A stretch of 64,000 nt of DNA from Firmicutes bacterium UBA3553. Lineage in GTDB: Bacteria; Bacillota; Clostridia; Tissierellales; Sedimentibacteraceae. Positions 27,106-35,073 of this stretch are shown here, piece after piece. Position numbers and translations under genes: made by a program. Position 1 is the stretch's first letter. Each line of letters begins with the position of its first letter. The notes beneath the pieces were generated by a model, which saw only the letters and a list, made by a program, of their open reading frames with translations, had not been told where the DNA came from and did not search any database. Location of the stretch: contig DFOA01000031.1 in assembly GCA_002381185.1 (NCBI GenBank), positions 128,890 to 192,889 of the forward strand. The letters are read 5' to 3'.

Positions 27106-27849
27106 ATGATATTTAATAACAGAGTCGCAGTTGTGACGGGCTCAACCCAGGGAATTGGGCTTGCAATAGCTAAAAGGCTTGCTAAAGAAGGTGTAAAAGT
27201 TGTTGTAACTGCAAGAAATATAGAAAAAGTAAATGAAGTTGTTGCTGAGATAAAAAACGATGGCGGAGAAGCTGTCGGATTTAAATGTGATGTGACAAAC
27301 AGGGAAGAAGTTAAGTCTCTTGGAGAAAAGGTGGTTGAGAAATACGGAAGTATTGACATATTGGTCAACAATGCAGGGATAACAAGAGATGCGTCCTTTA
27401 AAAAGATGACCGATGAACAATGGGATGAGGTTCTTACAGGTGATTTGAAGTCAGTATTTATTGTTACACAAGAGTTGAGCAAATATATGGAGTTAAATAA
27501 ATATGGCAGGATTATCAACTTAAGTTCAGTTGTTGGTCTTTCAGGTAATTTTGGACAGGCAAATTATACAGCAGCAAAAGCAGGGATACTTGGATTTACT
27601 AAAACACTGTCAGTTGAGCTTGGTAAAAAGGGAATTACAGTCAATGCTGTAGCACCGGGATTTATTGAAACAGCCATGACACAGGAAATTCCAGAAAAGA
27701 TTAGAACGGAAATCATTGCAAGCATTCCGGTGGGTAGAACAGGAACGCCTGAGGATATTGCAGCAGCTGTGACATTCCTTGCATCTGAGGAGGCTGGATT
27801 TATAAGCGGAGTTACACTTAGTGTTAATGGATCAATGTATAGAGCATAA
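27106..27849 (+). CDS. SDR-family reductase (FabG/PhaB-like)
   Basis: A 247-residue classical short-chain dehydrogenase. TGSTQGIGLAIAKRL cofactor loop, NNAGIT, and the Ser-Tyr-Lys active site (NLSSVVG; NYTAAKAG). It resembles FabG or acetoacetyl-CoA reductases. Within the operon it could reduce a 3-keto product or oxidise the incoming hydroxy acid. Start 27106 is preceded by AAGGAGG; the upstream in-frame ATT-rich extension is unlikely. Confidence 0.92.
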   Translation: MIFNNRVAVVTGSTQGIGLAIAKRLAKEGVKVVVTARNIEKVNEVVAEIKNDGGEAVGFKCDVTNREEVKSLGEKVVEKYGSIDILVNNAGITRDASFKKMTDEQWDEVLTGDLKSVFIVTQELSKYMELNKYGRIINLSSVVGLSGNFGQANYTAAKAGILGFTKTLSVELGKKGITVNAVAPGFIETAMTQEIPEKIRTEIIASIPVGRTGTPEDIAAAVTFLASEEAGFISGVTLSVNGSMYRA

Positions 27850-27993
27850 AAAATATGGGGCATCTAAGTATCCATAATCATAAATCCTCATTATACTTTA
27901 AAAATACTTTAAAAGATTATAAAAACAGATTAATAAAATGAATAGAGAAAATTGTATATTAAAAAATATTAAAATCCAAAGGAGAAAAATATT

Positions 27994-29316
27994 ATGAATA
28001 CATTTGCTATTATTGGACTTTTTTTAGCTGTAATAGTACTTGCTGTTGGTGCCTACAGAGGATTAGGTGCCCTTACATCAACACTGCTGGCTTCTCTTGT
28101 AGTAATACTTACAAATGGAATGGGCATATGGCAGGGTTTTTCAGAATTCTATATGAATGGCTACGTAGGGGCTTATGCCGGATATTTCTTGCTATTATGT
28201 AGTTCAAGCATGTACGCTAATTTTATGAATGAATCCGGCAGCGCAACTTCTATCGGGTATCAGTTTATCGATTGGTTCGGGAGAACTAAAGTGTTGCTTA
28301 TTTGCTATGCTATTACTGTAGTGCTTACCTATGGTGGTGTAAGTTTGTTTGTTGTTATATATGCTTTAGCTCCAATCGCATACACGCTTTTTAAAGAAGC
28401 AGATTTACCGCGACATTTAATAGTAGCTGCAACAACAGCCGGCTCAGCGACAATTACAATGACTTCTCTTCCGGGCACACCAGCTCTTACAAACGTTATT
28501 CCTACAGAGTTTTTGGGAACGACATTAACTGCTGCTCCTATTTTTGGAATTATTGCTTCAATAGCATTTATTGTAATGACTGTATATTATTTTAACTACA
28601 TTGAAAAGAAAGCAAAGACTGATAACGAACATTGGGTAAATCCTGATGGATTAGATGTTGCAAAAAATGAAATTCAGGACCGTAGCATGTTACCGTCATC
28701 TGTGAAAGCATTCTTACCGATAATAGTATTACTTTCAATTATTTTAGCGGGAAGCAGATTTGGACTTAATTCTACCATGCTTGCTACAGGAGCTATGTTA
28801 GCCGGTACTGTGGTTGTATATGTTCTTAACCTTGATAAATTCAAAGGAAAAAGTATTAAAAAGATAATATCTTCTGGATTAGAAGGCGGTATAGGAGCTA
28901 TTGGAGGATTTGCAGGAGTTGTTGCTTTTGGAGCTGTTGTATCAAACTCTCAGGCTTTTGCATCAATAGTGGAATGGGTATTAAGCTTAAAAATGAATTC
29001 GTATTCACAGGGTGTTTTTGCTACGATGGTGGTATCTGGGATAACAGGATCATCATCCGGAGGTTTAAGAATAATGTTCAGCTCATTTACAGACAGTTTT
29101 TTAGCATCAGGTGTAAATTTAGACCTATTGCACCGTTTGGTGAGTATAGCTGCCGGTGCATTAGATACTTTACCTCATTCACCGGGAATATTCCTGACAC
29201 TTGCAGTACTTGGACTTACTCACAAAGATGCATACAAACATATATTTGTGACAAGCGTAGTAATACCAACTATTATTACATTAGTATCTTTAGCAGTACT
29301 AGTTATGTTTTTCTAA
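27994..29316 (+). CDS. GntP-family permease
   Basis: A 440-residue membrane protein with about 12 helices of the gluconate:H+ symporter/citrate-Mg:H+ type. The GVSLFVVIYALAPIAYTLFK and GAIGGFAGVVAFGAVVSNSQ regions and the SSGGLRIMF loop fit GntP. It lies in the catabolic operon and is the probable importer of the hydroxy or keto acid substrate. 144 bp separate it from the SDR gene. Confidence 0.88.
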   Translation: MNTFAIIGLFLAVIVLAVGAYRGLGALTSTLLASLVVILTNGMGIWQGFSEFYMNGYVGAYAGYFLLLCSSSMYANFMNESGSATSIGYQFIDWFGRTKVLLICYAITVVLTYGGVSLFVVIYALAPIAYTLFKEADLPRHLIVAATTAGSATITMTSLPGTPALTNVIPTEFLGTTLTAAPIFGIIASIAFIVMTVYYFNYIEKKAKTDNEHWVNPDGLDVAKNEIQDRSMLPSSVKAFLPIIVLLSIILAGSRFGLNSTMLATGAMLAGTVVVYVLNLDKFKGKSIKKIISSGLEGGIGAIGGFAGVVAFGAVVSNSQAFASIVEWVLSLKMNSYSQGVFATMVVSGITGSSSGGLRIMFSSFTDSFLASGVNLDLLHRLVSIAAGALDTLPHSPGIFLTLAVLGLTHKDAYKHIFVTSVVIPTIITLVSLAVLVMFF

Positions 29317-29355
29317 AAGGTAGAAGTTTTTATAATTATATATTAATTAATATGA

Positions 29356-29401
29356 AATACTGCGATGTGATAGATGCATCGCAGTATTACTAACTTTTTT
29401 T
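29356..29401 (+). terminator. Rho-independent terminator
   Basis: AATACTGCGATG pairs with CATCGCAGTATT around a 9-nt loop, followed by a T-rich run (29395 on). It ends the operon after GntP and separates it from the CoA-transferase gene, which may have its own promoter or be read through. Confidence 0.8.
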
Positions 29402-29530
29402 AAGAGATATGATAGTTATAGCGTATTAGTACAGTCATATAACTGCAAATAAGTTTTATATAGGTAACATAAATAAGATTAAGTAAATTAATTTATTGAG
29501 TAATAATTAAGAAGTTTATAGGAGGAAAAT

Positions 29531-30838
29531 ATGAACTGGTGTGATGAATATAAACAAAAATTAATGAATGCAGAAGAAGCCGCCAGACTAATTAATTCTG
29601 GGGAAAGAGTTTATGTCGGTACTAGCTCCAGTGCATCTTTTGTATTGATGAAGGCGTTGTGGGACAGGCGAAAAGAGCTTGAAAATATTGAGATAACAAG
29701 TAGTCTGGTATTAAAACCAATGCCATTATATGAGGAAGCAGAAGGGAATCCATTTGCATTTGGAACTTTTTTCATGGGAGTTCAAGAAAGAAAGGCCAGA
29801 GACAATGGATTAAAGCTAAACTTCACATCGGTCCATCTCAGCCAGGTTGATATTTGGTGTAAAGAGGTAGCGAGACCAGATGTATGTTTATTTGACGTTT
29901 CAGAACCGGATGAAAATGGGTATATGTGTTATGGTCCATCAGGCATAGCACTTAATAAATTTCTGAAAGAGGGCGCAGACAGGGTTATCCTTCAGGTTAA
30001 CAAGCAGACACCGTATATATTTGGGCAGAACAACTTGATACATGTTTCTGAAGCAGATGCAATAATCGAGGTGGATGATGCACTGACAACTTTAGCAAAC
30101 CCGGAAATAGACGAGACGACAAAGACGCTTTCAAATATTATTGTTGACCAGGTTCCGGACGGTGCGACTATCCAGCTTGGACTGGGCTCATTGTCAACTG
30201 CAATAGGATTTGGACTTGGTAACAAAACTGACCTTGGGATCCACTCTGAATTGCTGAGCGAGCCTATGCTGGAATTAATAATTAATGGAAATGTTACAAA
30301 CAAGTACAAAGGATTTATGGATGGAAAAAGTGTTTTTGGATTCGCTCTTGGATCTGCAGAATTATACAAATATCTGAACAGGAATGAGAAGGTTTATGGT
30401 GCAGAATTTCCATTTGTAAATGATCCGATCAACATTGCGAAAAATAAAAATATGATTTCAATAAATTCAACTATGGCATTAGATATTTTCGGTCAAGCGG
30501 CATCTGATTCATTGGGATGGAAGCAACAAAGCGCCACTGGCGGACAACTGGATTTTGTAAGAGGAGCCCAGAGGTCGGAGGGTGGCAAGTCTATTATTGC
30601 AACCACCTCAAGCTTTATAAAAAACGGGAAGAGAATCAGTAAAATATTAACCGCATTCCCCGCAGGAACAGCAGTTACAACACCAAGATCTGATATTCAA
30701 TATGTTGCTACCGAGTACGGTTGTGTGAACTTAAAGGTATTAAATATGTCAGACAGGGTAAGGGCAATGATTAGCCTTGCTCATCCGGACTTCAGGGATC
30801 AGCTCATGGAGGACGCTGAAAGATTTAATCTTATATGA
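29531..30838 (+). CDS. Acetyl-CoA hydrolase/CoA-transferase family protein
   Basis: A 435-residue protein of the 4-hydroxybutyrate/butyrate:acetate CoA-transferase type. The glutamate that forms the thioester is in ATEYGCVNLK; the QLGLGSLSTAIGFGL glycine-rich loop and FPAGTAVTTPRSDIQ are also present. It may activate the substrate or move CoA between acyl product and acetate, completing the fermentation begun by the upstream operon. A terminator lies between them. Confidence 0.9.
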   Translation: MNWCDEYKQKLMNAEEAARLINSGERVYVGTSSSASFVLMKALWDRRKELENIEITSSLVLKPMPLYEEAEGNPFAFGTFFMGVQERKARDNGLKLNFTSVHLSQVDIWCKEVARPDVCLFDVSEPDENGYMCYGPSGIALNKFLKEGADRVILQVNKQTPYIFGQNNLIHVSEADAIIEVDDALTTLANPEIDETTKTLSNIIVDQVPDGATIQLGLGSLSTAIGFGLGNKTDLGIHSELLSEPMLELIINGNVTNKYKGFMDGKSVFGFALGSAELYKYLNRNEKVYGAEFPFVNDPINIAKNKNMISINSTMALDIFGQAASDSLGWKQQSATGGQLDFVRGAQRSEGGKSIIATTSSFIKNGKRISKILTAFPAGTAVTTPRSDIQYVATEYGCVNLKVLNMSDRVRAMISLAHPDFRDQLMEDAERFNLI

Positions 30839-30845
30839 TTATAAT

Positions 30846-30889
30846 AAATATCACAAATTATGAACTACAATTTGTGATATTTATTTTTT
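30846..30889 (+). terminator. Rho-independent terminator
   Basis: A perfect 14-bp stem (AAATATCACAAATT with its complement) followed by TTATTTTTTT, just after the CoA-transferase stop. Confidence 0.85.
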
Positions 30890-31110
30890 TGAGGCAAACA
30901 GAAATGAATTTGAAATACCTCCTATACCTTACAAAAGCAATGCAATAAATACCTAAAAATAAAAGCGGTAATATACCTCTAATATCTTTTTAAAATAGTG
31001 GGGGAGGCAGAAATATACAATTTAATAATAATGAGTTACTTGATTAATGTACATACTTAATAGTATAATGATAACAAAGTGTGTGAATCTAAATATGAAA
31101 GGAAATTTAT

Positions 31111-31779
31111 ATGAAATGGTTAAATAAACTTGAAAGAAAATTTGGTCGATACGCTATATCAAATTTAATGTATTACATAATTGGGATAACCCTAGCAGTA
31201 TATATTGTACAATATGTATTAAATATATCAGCTTATCGCTACTTGGCTTTCATACCCGGTTTAATTATGAAGGGGCAGGTGTGGAGAATAATAACCTTTA
31301 TTTTTATACCGCCGGCTTCATCAATTGTTACCATTGCATTTGTTATGTATTTTTATTACATGATGGGTACGACTCTAGAAAATGAGTGGGGGACGTTTAA
31401 ATTTAATATTTACTACCTCTTTGGTATGATAGGTACAATTATCGCGGCATTTTTAACAGGTGACGGAACCAGTGTCTATTTGAATTTATCATTATTTCTG
31501 GCATTTGCTTATTTGTTTCCCGATATAGAAATATTACTATTCTTTATACTTCCTGTTAAGGTTAAGTGGATTGCATATATGGACTGGGCGTATTTCATTT
31601 TTAGCTTGATTTTCGGAACCATGAGTACAAGAGTAGCCGCTATAGCATCGTTGATTAATTTCTTTATCTTCTTTGGAGATGATTTTATTAACTATATAAA
31701 ACACCAAAGGAAATATGGTGCAACAAGAAGAAATTTCAAAAGAGAAATGAAAAAATATAAAGACGGTTGGAAATATTGA
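31111..31779 (+). CDS. Rhomboid-like membrane protein, catalytic motif not seen
   Basis: A 222-residue membrane protein with the rhomboid/derlin-like layout: LGFIPG-type start (LAFIPGLIMKGQVWRIITFI), a loop GTTLENEWGTFKFNIYYL, and further helices. The GxSG serine motif of rhomboid proteases is replaced by NLSLFLAF and no matching helix-6 histidine is seen, so it is probably an inactive rhomboid-fold protein. Charged C-terminal tail. Function unknown. Confidence 0.75.
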   Translation: MKWLNKLERKFGRYAISNLMYYIIGITLAVYIVQYVLNISAYRYLAFIPGLIMKGQVWRIITFIFIPPASSIVTIAFVMYFYYMMGTTLENEWGTFKFNIYYLFGMIGTIIAAFLTGDGTSVYLNLSLFLAFAYLFPDIEILLFFILPVKVKWIAYMDWAYFIFSLIFGTMSTRVAAIASLINFFIFFGDDFINYIKHQRKYGATRRNFKREMKKYKDGWKY

Positions 31780-31866
31780 AGTTCAAATTGAACATATGAC
31801 AGGTAAAACTACTATAGAGATAAACGCACGTAATAGTAAATAAGATATTAAATTTGAGGAGGATTT

Positions 31867-32514
31867 ATGAAAACTATGAATGCAAAAAATATATGCATGA
31901 TATTATTAATTCTATCTTTATCTATAGTTGGATTGGTAGGTTGTAATAAAGATAATCCTAGTAAAGAAGTGGAAGATGCAAAAGAGGAAGCCAATTCCGG
32001 TTCTAAATCAAATTTTACAGCCACACATCAAATAGAAATAGAAGTAGAAAACTACGGAACTATTTATGTGGGTTTAGATGAAGAAAGTGCTCCAATTACA
32101 GTTAATAATTTTATTAAATTAGCTGAAGAGGGTTTTTATGATGGGCTGACTTTTCATAGAATAATTTCCGGATTCATGATTCAAGGGGGTGACCCGCTTG
32201 GTAATGGAACGGGTGGATCAAATGAGAAAATTAAAGGAGAATTTGCTGAAAATGGAATTGAAAACACATTGTCTCATACAAGAGGAGCAATATCAATGGC
32301 TCGCTCAAATGATTATAATAGTGCCAGTTCTCAATTTTTCATTGTTCATGAAGACAGTACATTTTTAAATGGCAGCTATGCAGCTTTTGGATATGTTACA
32401 GATGGGATGGACATTGTTGATAAAATATGTTCTGAAACACCAATCCAAGATAAAAATGGCACTGTATTGCATGACGATCAGCCGGTTATTAAATCTATTA
32501 AGGTAATAAAATAA
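31867..32514 (+). CDS. Cyclophilin-type peptidyl-prolyl isomerase lipoprotein
   Basis: A 215-residue exported PPIase. The N-terminus has a lipobox (LVGLVGCNKD), then a linker and a cyclophilin domain with FHRIISGFMIQGGDP, the GAISMARS loop and SQFFIV. Predicted to fold exported proteins outside the membrane. AGGAGG precedes the ATG. It is the last host gene before the phage attachment site. Confidence 0.93.
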   Translation: MKTMNAKNICMILLILSLSIVGLVGCNKDNPSKEVEDAKEEANSGSKSNFTATHQIEIEVENYGTIYVGLDEESAPITVNNFIKLAEEGFYDGLTFHRIISGFMIQGGDPLGNGTGGSNEKIKGEFAENGIENTLSHTRGAISMARSNDYNSASSQFFIVHEDSTFLNGSYAAFGYVTDGMDIVDKICSETPIQDKNGTVLHDDQPVIKSIKVIK

Positions 32515-32571
32515 ATCTCTTGGAAATAAAGAAGCGGGTTTCAGGAAATATTATGAATATTACGGAGGAAA

Positions 32572-32600
32572 TAGTGGAGATTTGACAAAAATCTCCACTA
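32572..32600 (+). terminator. Hairpin just outside the prophage
   Basis: TAGTGGAGATTT pairs perfectly with AAATCTCCACTA (loop GACAA), 14 bp before the left attachment site; probably terminates the cyclophilin transcript. Confidence 0.6.
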
Positions 32601-32613
32601 TAATACGTCTGTT

Positions 32614-32645
32614 TTATGTCGCAAAATATCTATTTTGCGACATAA
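32614..32645. other. Left attachment site: palindromic Xer-type site
   Basis: A perfect 32-bp site: arm TTATGTCGCAAAA, 6-bp spacer TATCTA, arm TTTTGCGACATAA (the exact inverse of the first arm). Arm/spacer geometry matches XerCD/XerH-type sites, although the arm sequence is unlike the Firmicutes dif consensus I know. The last 19 bp are repeated at the right end of the prophage. Both arms are perfect here, so a working site remains after integration. Confidence 0.75.
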
Positions 32646-32705
32646 ATTTGTTATTTCCCTTGATTTTTTCAAGGGTTATTTTTTGTTCATTTTCCAATGT
32701 ACTGA

Positions 32706-32722
32706 TAGATATTTTGCGACAA
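32706..32722. repeat. Extra Xer half-site with inverted spacer
   Basis: TAGATA followed by TTTTGCGACAA, i.e. the reverse complement of the att spacer joined to an arm. It lies 61 bp inside the left junction, between att and the repressor 3' end. No convincing second arm. Possibly an accessory binding site or the relic of an earlier attachment site. Confidence 0.4.
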
Positions 32723-32729
32723 GGTGACT

Positions 32730-32918
32730 TTAATCTTCTCTTTTTAGAATTTCTTCCACTTCTTTTATTCCAAAAACTTTGTAAATTTTTTTTAAGCTTT
32801 CGAAACTTGGTTGTGTTTCATTTCTTTCAACTTTACTTATTGCGGATTGGTAGACTCCTAATTTTTCTGCTAGTTGTTTTTGAGATAGATTATATTTTTC
32901 TCTAAGTTCCTTGTACAA
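32730..32918 (-). CDS. Phage repressor-like HTH protein (XRE family)
   Basis: A 62-residue protein that is almost entirely a Cro/cI helix-turn-helix (EKYNLSQKQLAEKLGVYQSA, ISKVERNETQP). TTG start with AAGGAGG eight bases upstream. It is divergent from the phage structural operon; a perfect dyad lies in the facing promoter, so it is the likely phage repressor. Confidence 0.85.
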   Translation of the reverse strand: MYKELREKYNLSQKQLAEKLGVYQSAISKVERNETQPSFESLKKIYKVFGIKEVEEILKRED

Positions 32919-32945
32919 AATATTGTCCTCCTTTCTTTTTTTCTC

Positions 32946-32974
32946 TTGACATATCCCTATAGGGATATTATTAT
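32946..32974 (+). promoter_or_regulatory. Phage promoter with repressor-type operator
   Basis: TTGACA (32946-32951), 17-bp spacer, TATTAT (32969-32974). The spacer begins with the perfect dyad TATCCCTATAGGGATA (32952-32967). A partial second element, CTTATAAGGTTAT, follows at 32978-32990. Probably drives the structural operon. Confidence 0.75.
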
Positions 32975-33113
32975 ATTCTTATAAGGTTATTGTGTCTGTC
33001 ATATTGTGTCTATATACCTTAGAAAAGTTTTTAATGATACATTATACCATTATAAGGGTTAAATCGCAAATAAGGCATTTTAAAGCCTCAAAAAAAAATA
33101 AAGGAGCATTTTT

Positions 33114-33287
33114 ATGAGCGGTCGAGATTTAAGAAGATTAATTGATTCAAAATGCGTCCCCTGCTGTTACTTTCTAGGATGCAAAATTCAGGAAGGCTTC
33201 AAAGAATTATCCACTAATACAGTTGTACAACAAAAAGATTATGACAAGCTTAATAATTGCTTGTTTTGTAAACCAATAAAAAATTAA
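33114..33287 (+). CDS. 57-residue Cys-rich phage protein
   Basis: Start after AAAGGAG. The sequence has six cysteines in the pattern C-x2-CC-x4-C ... C-x2-C (KCVPCCYFLGC; NCLFCK), likely to bind zinc or form a compact cytoplasmic fold; there is no signal peptide. It is the first gene of the structural operon. Not recognised. Confidence 0.7.
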   Translation: MSGRDLRRLIDSKCVPCCYFLGCKIQEGFKELSTNTVVQQKDYDKLNNCLFCKPIKN

Positions 33288-33301
33288 ATGGAGGTTTAAA
33301 A

Positions 33302-33616
33302 ATGAAACAAAATTGTATCCTTACTTTCGCAAAGGGGTATCGTATGGAGAATGACCAAAAGACTGGCTATAATGAAGGAATAAGTCTTCATTATTTGCTA
33401 AAAGATAATTTGTCTCCTACTGGTGATGATAAAGAGCGTGGTATTAGGTTTTCTAAGAGTTCAGTTCCTCTTGAAAAAGGAAAAAACATTGTTAAAGTCC
33501 CTGGCTTGTATGAGTTTGATTTTGATATCAAATCTGATGCTCAAGGTAAGATTCTCTTAAAGCTTACGGATTTGAAATATTTATCAGAAGTTGAACTTTT
33601 GTTTCCGGGTATCTAA
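33302..33616 (+). CDS. Candidate phage ssDNA-binding protein
   Basis: A 104-residue soluble protein with no signal or membrane helix, at the position where inoviruses encode the gV-type single-strand DNA-binding protein. The sequence suits a small beta-barrel (KNIVKVPGLYEFDFDIKSDA; ILLKLTDLKYL), but I see no diagnostic motif. The stop overlaps the next start (TAATG). Assigned from position and size. Confidence 0.55.
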   Translation: MKQNCILTFAKGYRMENDQKTGYNEGISLHYLLKDNLSPTGDDKERGIRFSKSSVPLEKGKNIVKVPGLYEFDFDIKSDAQGKILLKLTDLKYLSEVELLFPGI

Positions 33617-33822
33617 TGGAATCTCAAGTATTTGTCTTATCAGCTGAACAATTTGCTGAAATTGTCTCAAACCAGGAACTTATTATTCAACGTTTAGAAA
33701 AGTTTGATTTACTTGTTGATTCTGTTTTGCAGCTTAATGGATATTTCTATTTGTTGATATTTCTAATGTTAGGTGTAGGTATCTTTTACCTATTCTATAG
33801 ATTTCTAAAAATATTTATATGA
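33616..33822 (+). CDS. Small phage membrane protein
   Basis: A 68-residue protein with a polar N-terminal half and one C-terminal helix (YFYLLIFLMLGVGIFYLFYR). It is start/stop coupled to the preceding gene and lies just before the coat gene. Probably a minor virion or assembly protein (gVII/gIX position), by analogy only. Confidence 0.6.
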   Translation: MESQVFVLSAEQFAEIVSNQELIIQRLEKFDLLVDSVLQLNGYFYLLIFLMLGVGIFYLFYRFLKIFI

Positions 33823-33837
33823 AAGGAGTACATAATT

Positions 33838-33993
33838 ATGGAAGGTGGATTAGTTATTACCTCTGCTATGTTGGCACCAATAACAGAAAGCATTACTGGT
33901 AACCTTAACGTGCTGTTGCCTGTAGGTATCGGAATCATGGCTATTATGATAGGCGTATCCTTAATACCTCGTATCGTGTACAAGTTCTTCTAA
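33838..33993 (+). CDS. Major coat protein, pVIII-like
   Basis: A 51-residue protein with a short mildly acidic N-terminus, one long hydrophobic helix (LLPVGIGIMAIMIGVSLI) and a basic tail PRIVYKFF, the layout of filamentous-phage major coat protein. AAAGGAG precedes the start and a terminator hairpin follows directly, which would favour high expression. Its tail recurs in the short-frame product of the next gene. Confidence 0.8.
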   Translation: MEGGLVITSAMLAPITESITGNLNVLLPVGIGIMAIMIGVSLIPRIVYKFF

Positions 33994-34001
33994 TTAACAA
34001 A

Positions 34002-34036
34002 CTGCCCTGCTCTATTCAATTAGGGCAGGGTTATTC
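34002..34036 (+). terminator. Terminator/attenuator after the coat gene
   Basis: CTGCCCT pairs with AGGGCAG across a 13-nt loop, followed by GTTATTCTTTT. Filamentous phages typically have a terminator right after the major coat gene. Confidence 0.75.
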
Positions 34037-34054
34037 TTTTGAAAGGAGAAAAAA

Positions 34055-34624
34055 ATGAAGAAAATTTTTGTTTTTATATTGATATTTATAATGTTTTTTA
34101 CTTTTAATGTAAATGCTGAGACTGTACCAACTAAAGTGTTAGAAAAATATAATTTGGTTTTACAAACTAAGCCTTATGCTGTTATTGCTTATTATAACGG
34201 TTCTTATTTTATATGTTATGGTGATTATCAAGATAAGCCTGTTGTTCGTTCTTCTGATTATGCATTAACTTTTATTGAAGATGGTAAGAGTATAAATACT
34301 TCTAGTCGAATTTATCGTTTCGAAACTTCTGATAATGGTAATACATTTAATTTTATTGATGGTTCTTCTTCTTTTAAGGGGGCTTTTAATTCTTCTGGTA
34401 AGCTTTTGTTCTCTAATTTTGATATTTATATACAGGTTGAAAATACAAAATTAGATGTTTTTTTTTCGGTTCCGGCTCCTCCATTCCTCCCGGCCAAGGA
34501 GACAACTTCCCTTGTCCCAATTGTGGGCAAACAATCAGTTCCTATCCTTGTAGTATCTGTGGCTATACTGGCTCTGATGATGGCAGCGACATTGATACCT
34601 CGGGTATTATATCGACTCTTGTAA
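34055..34624 (+). CDS. pIII-like adsorption protein, short (0-frame) form
   Basis: A 189-residue product with a signal peptide (MKKIFVFILIFIMFFTFNVN, cleavage near AE), an extracytoplasmic domain of about 115 residues, a Pro-rich linker (VPAPPFLPAK) and a C-terminal helix with basic tail (LIPRVLYRLL). That tail is paralogous to the coat protein tail (LIPRIVYKFF). A T9 run at 34458-34466 lies at codon 135-137; a -1 slip there leads into another long open frame. Confidence 0.75.
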   Translation: MKKIFVFILIFIMFFTFNVNAETVPTKVLEKYNLVLQTKPYAVIAYYNGSYFICYGDYQDKPVVRSSDYALTFIEDGKSINTSSRIYRFETSDNGNTFNFIDGSSSFKGAFNSSGKLLFSNFDIYIQVENTKLDVFFSVPAPPFLPAKETTSLVPIVGKQSVPILVVSVAILALMMAATLIPRVLYRLL

Positions 34625-35073
34625 GTGTTTTTGATGCTATTAAAGAATTACCTACTAAAATTATTGGTGGTATTGTTCAGGGAATTTCCAATCTTTTGAA
34701 AACTTTATTTATTCCTAGCGAAAATTATTTTATAAATAAATTTTCTGAAATACAGTCTAAAATAGCAGGACAATTTGCCTATGATATTACTTTTTTACAA
34801 ACATTGCAATCAGTAGGACCAAGACAAATTAATAATATCGAAGTTGACATAATGGGCGTTCATGCTACTGTTATTCGTTTTGATTTCTTGTCTCAGGCGG
34901 TTGACTCTATTCGTCCATTTATTCAAGCCTGGCTCTACTTCTTGTTATTACTTTATCATGTGAATAATGTGTTTAAGCTACTTCGGGGTACTCCTTTGTT
35001 TGAAATGACAGGTCATTCTATTTTGCAGATAGGTGGTCAAGGTCAAAATTTGCTTACTGGCGGTGATAAATAA
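34055..35073 (+). CDS. pIII-like protein, long form by -1 frameshift at T9 (predicted)
   Basis: A -1 slip on T9 (34458-34466; T-TTT-TTT heptamer at 34459-34465) would join the first 137 codons to a frame open from 34441 to 35073, giving about 339 residues. The new part reads FGSGSSIPPGQG, then a zinc-ribbon-like CPNCGQTISSYPCSIC, then a C-terminal domain with a hydrophobic helix (FIQAWLYFLLLLYHV). That frame has no ATG or GTG near its beginning; the first possible start is TTG 34696 with a weak site, so a separate 125-aa gene is the alternative. It would yield signal peptide, receptor domain, Gly/Ser linker and anchor, as in pIII. Confidence 0.55.
34458..34466 (+). promoter_or_regulatory. T9 slippage / -1 frameshift site
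   Basis: Nine T residues with the 0-frame phased as GTT TTT TTT TCG, containing the heptamer T TTT TTT. Both ribosomal -1 slippage and polymerase slippage are plausible on such a run. The 0 and -1 frames both carry recognisable coding content for the next 155 bp, which is also clearly GC-richer than its surroundings. Confidence 0.6.

Noticed and set aside
32582..32905. 107-codon plus-strand frame across the left attachment site
   Set aside because: It is antisense to the repressor and contains the palindromic site; no ribosome site.
34696..35073. Independent 125-aa gene starting at TTG 34696
   Set aside because: Weak ribosome site, and the same frame continues upstream with linker and zinc-ribbon features; a frameshift product explains it better, although this remains the main alternative.
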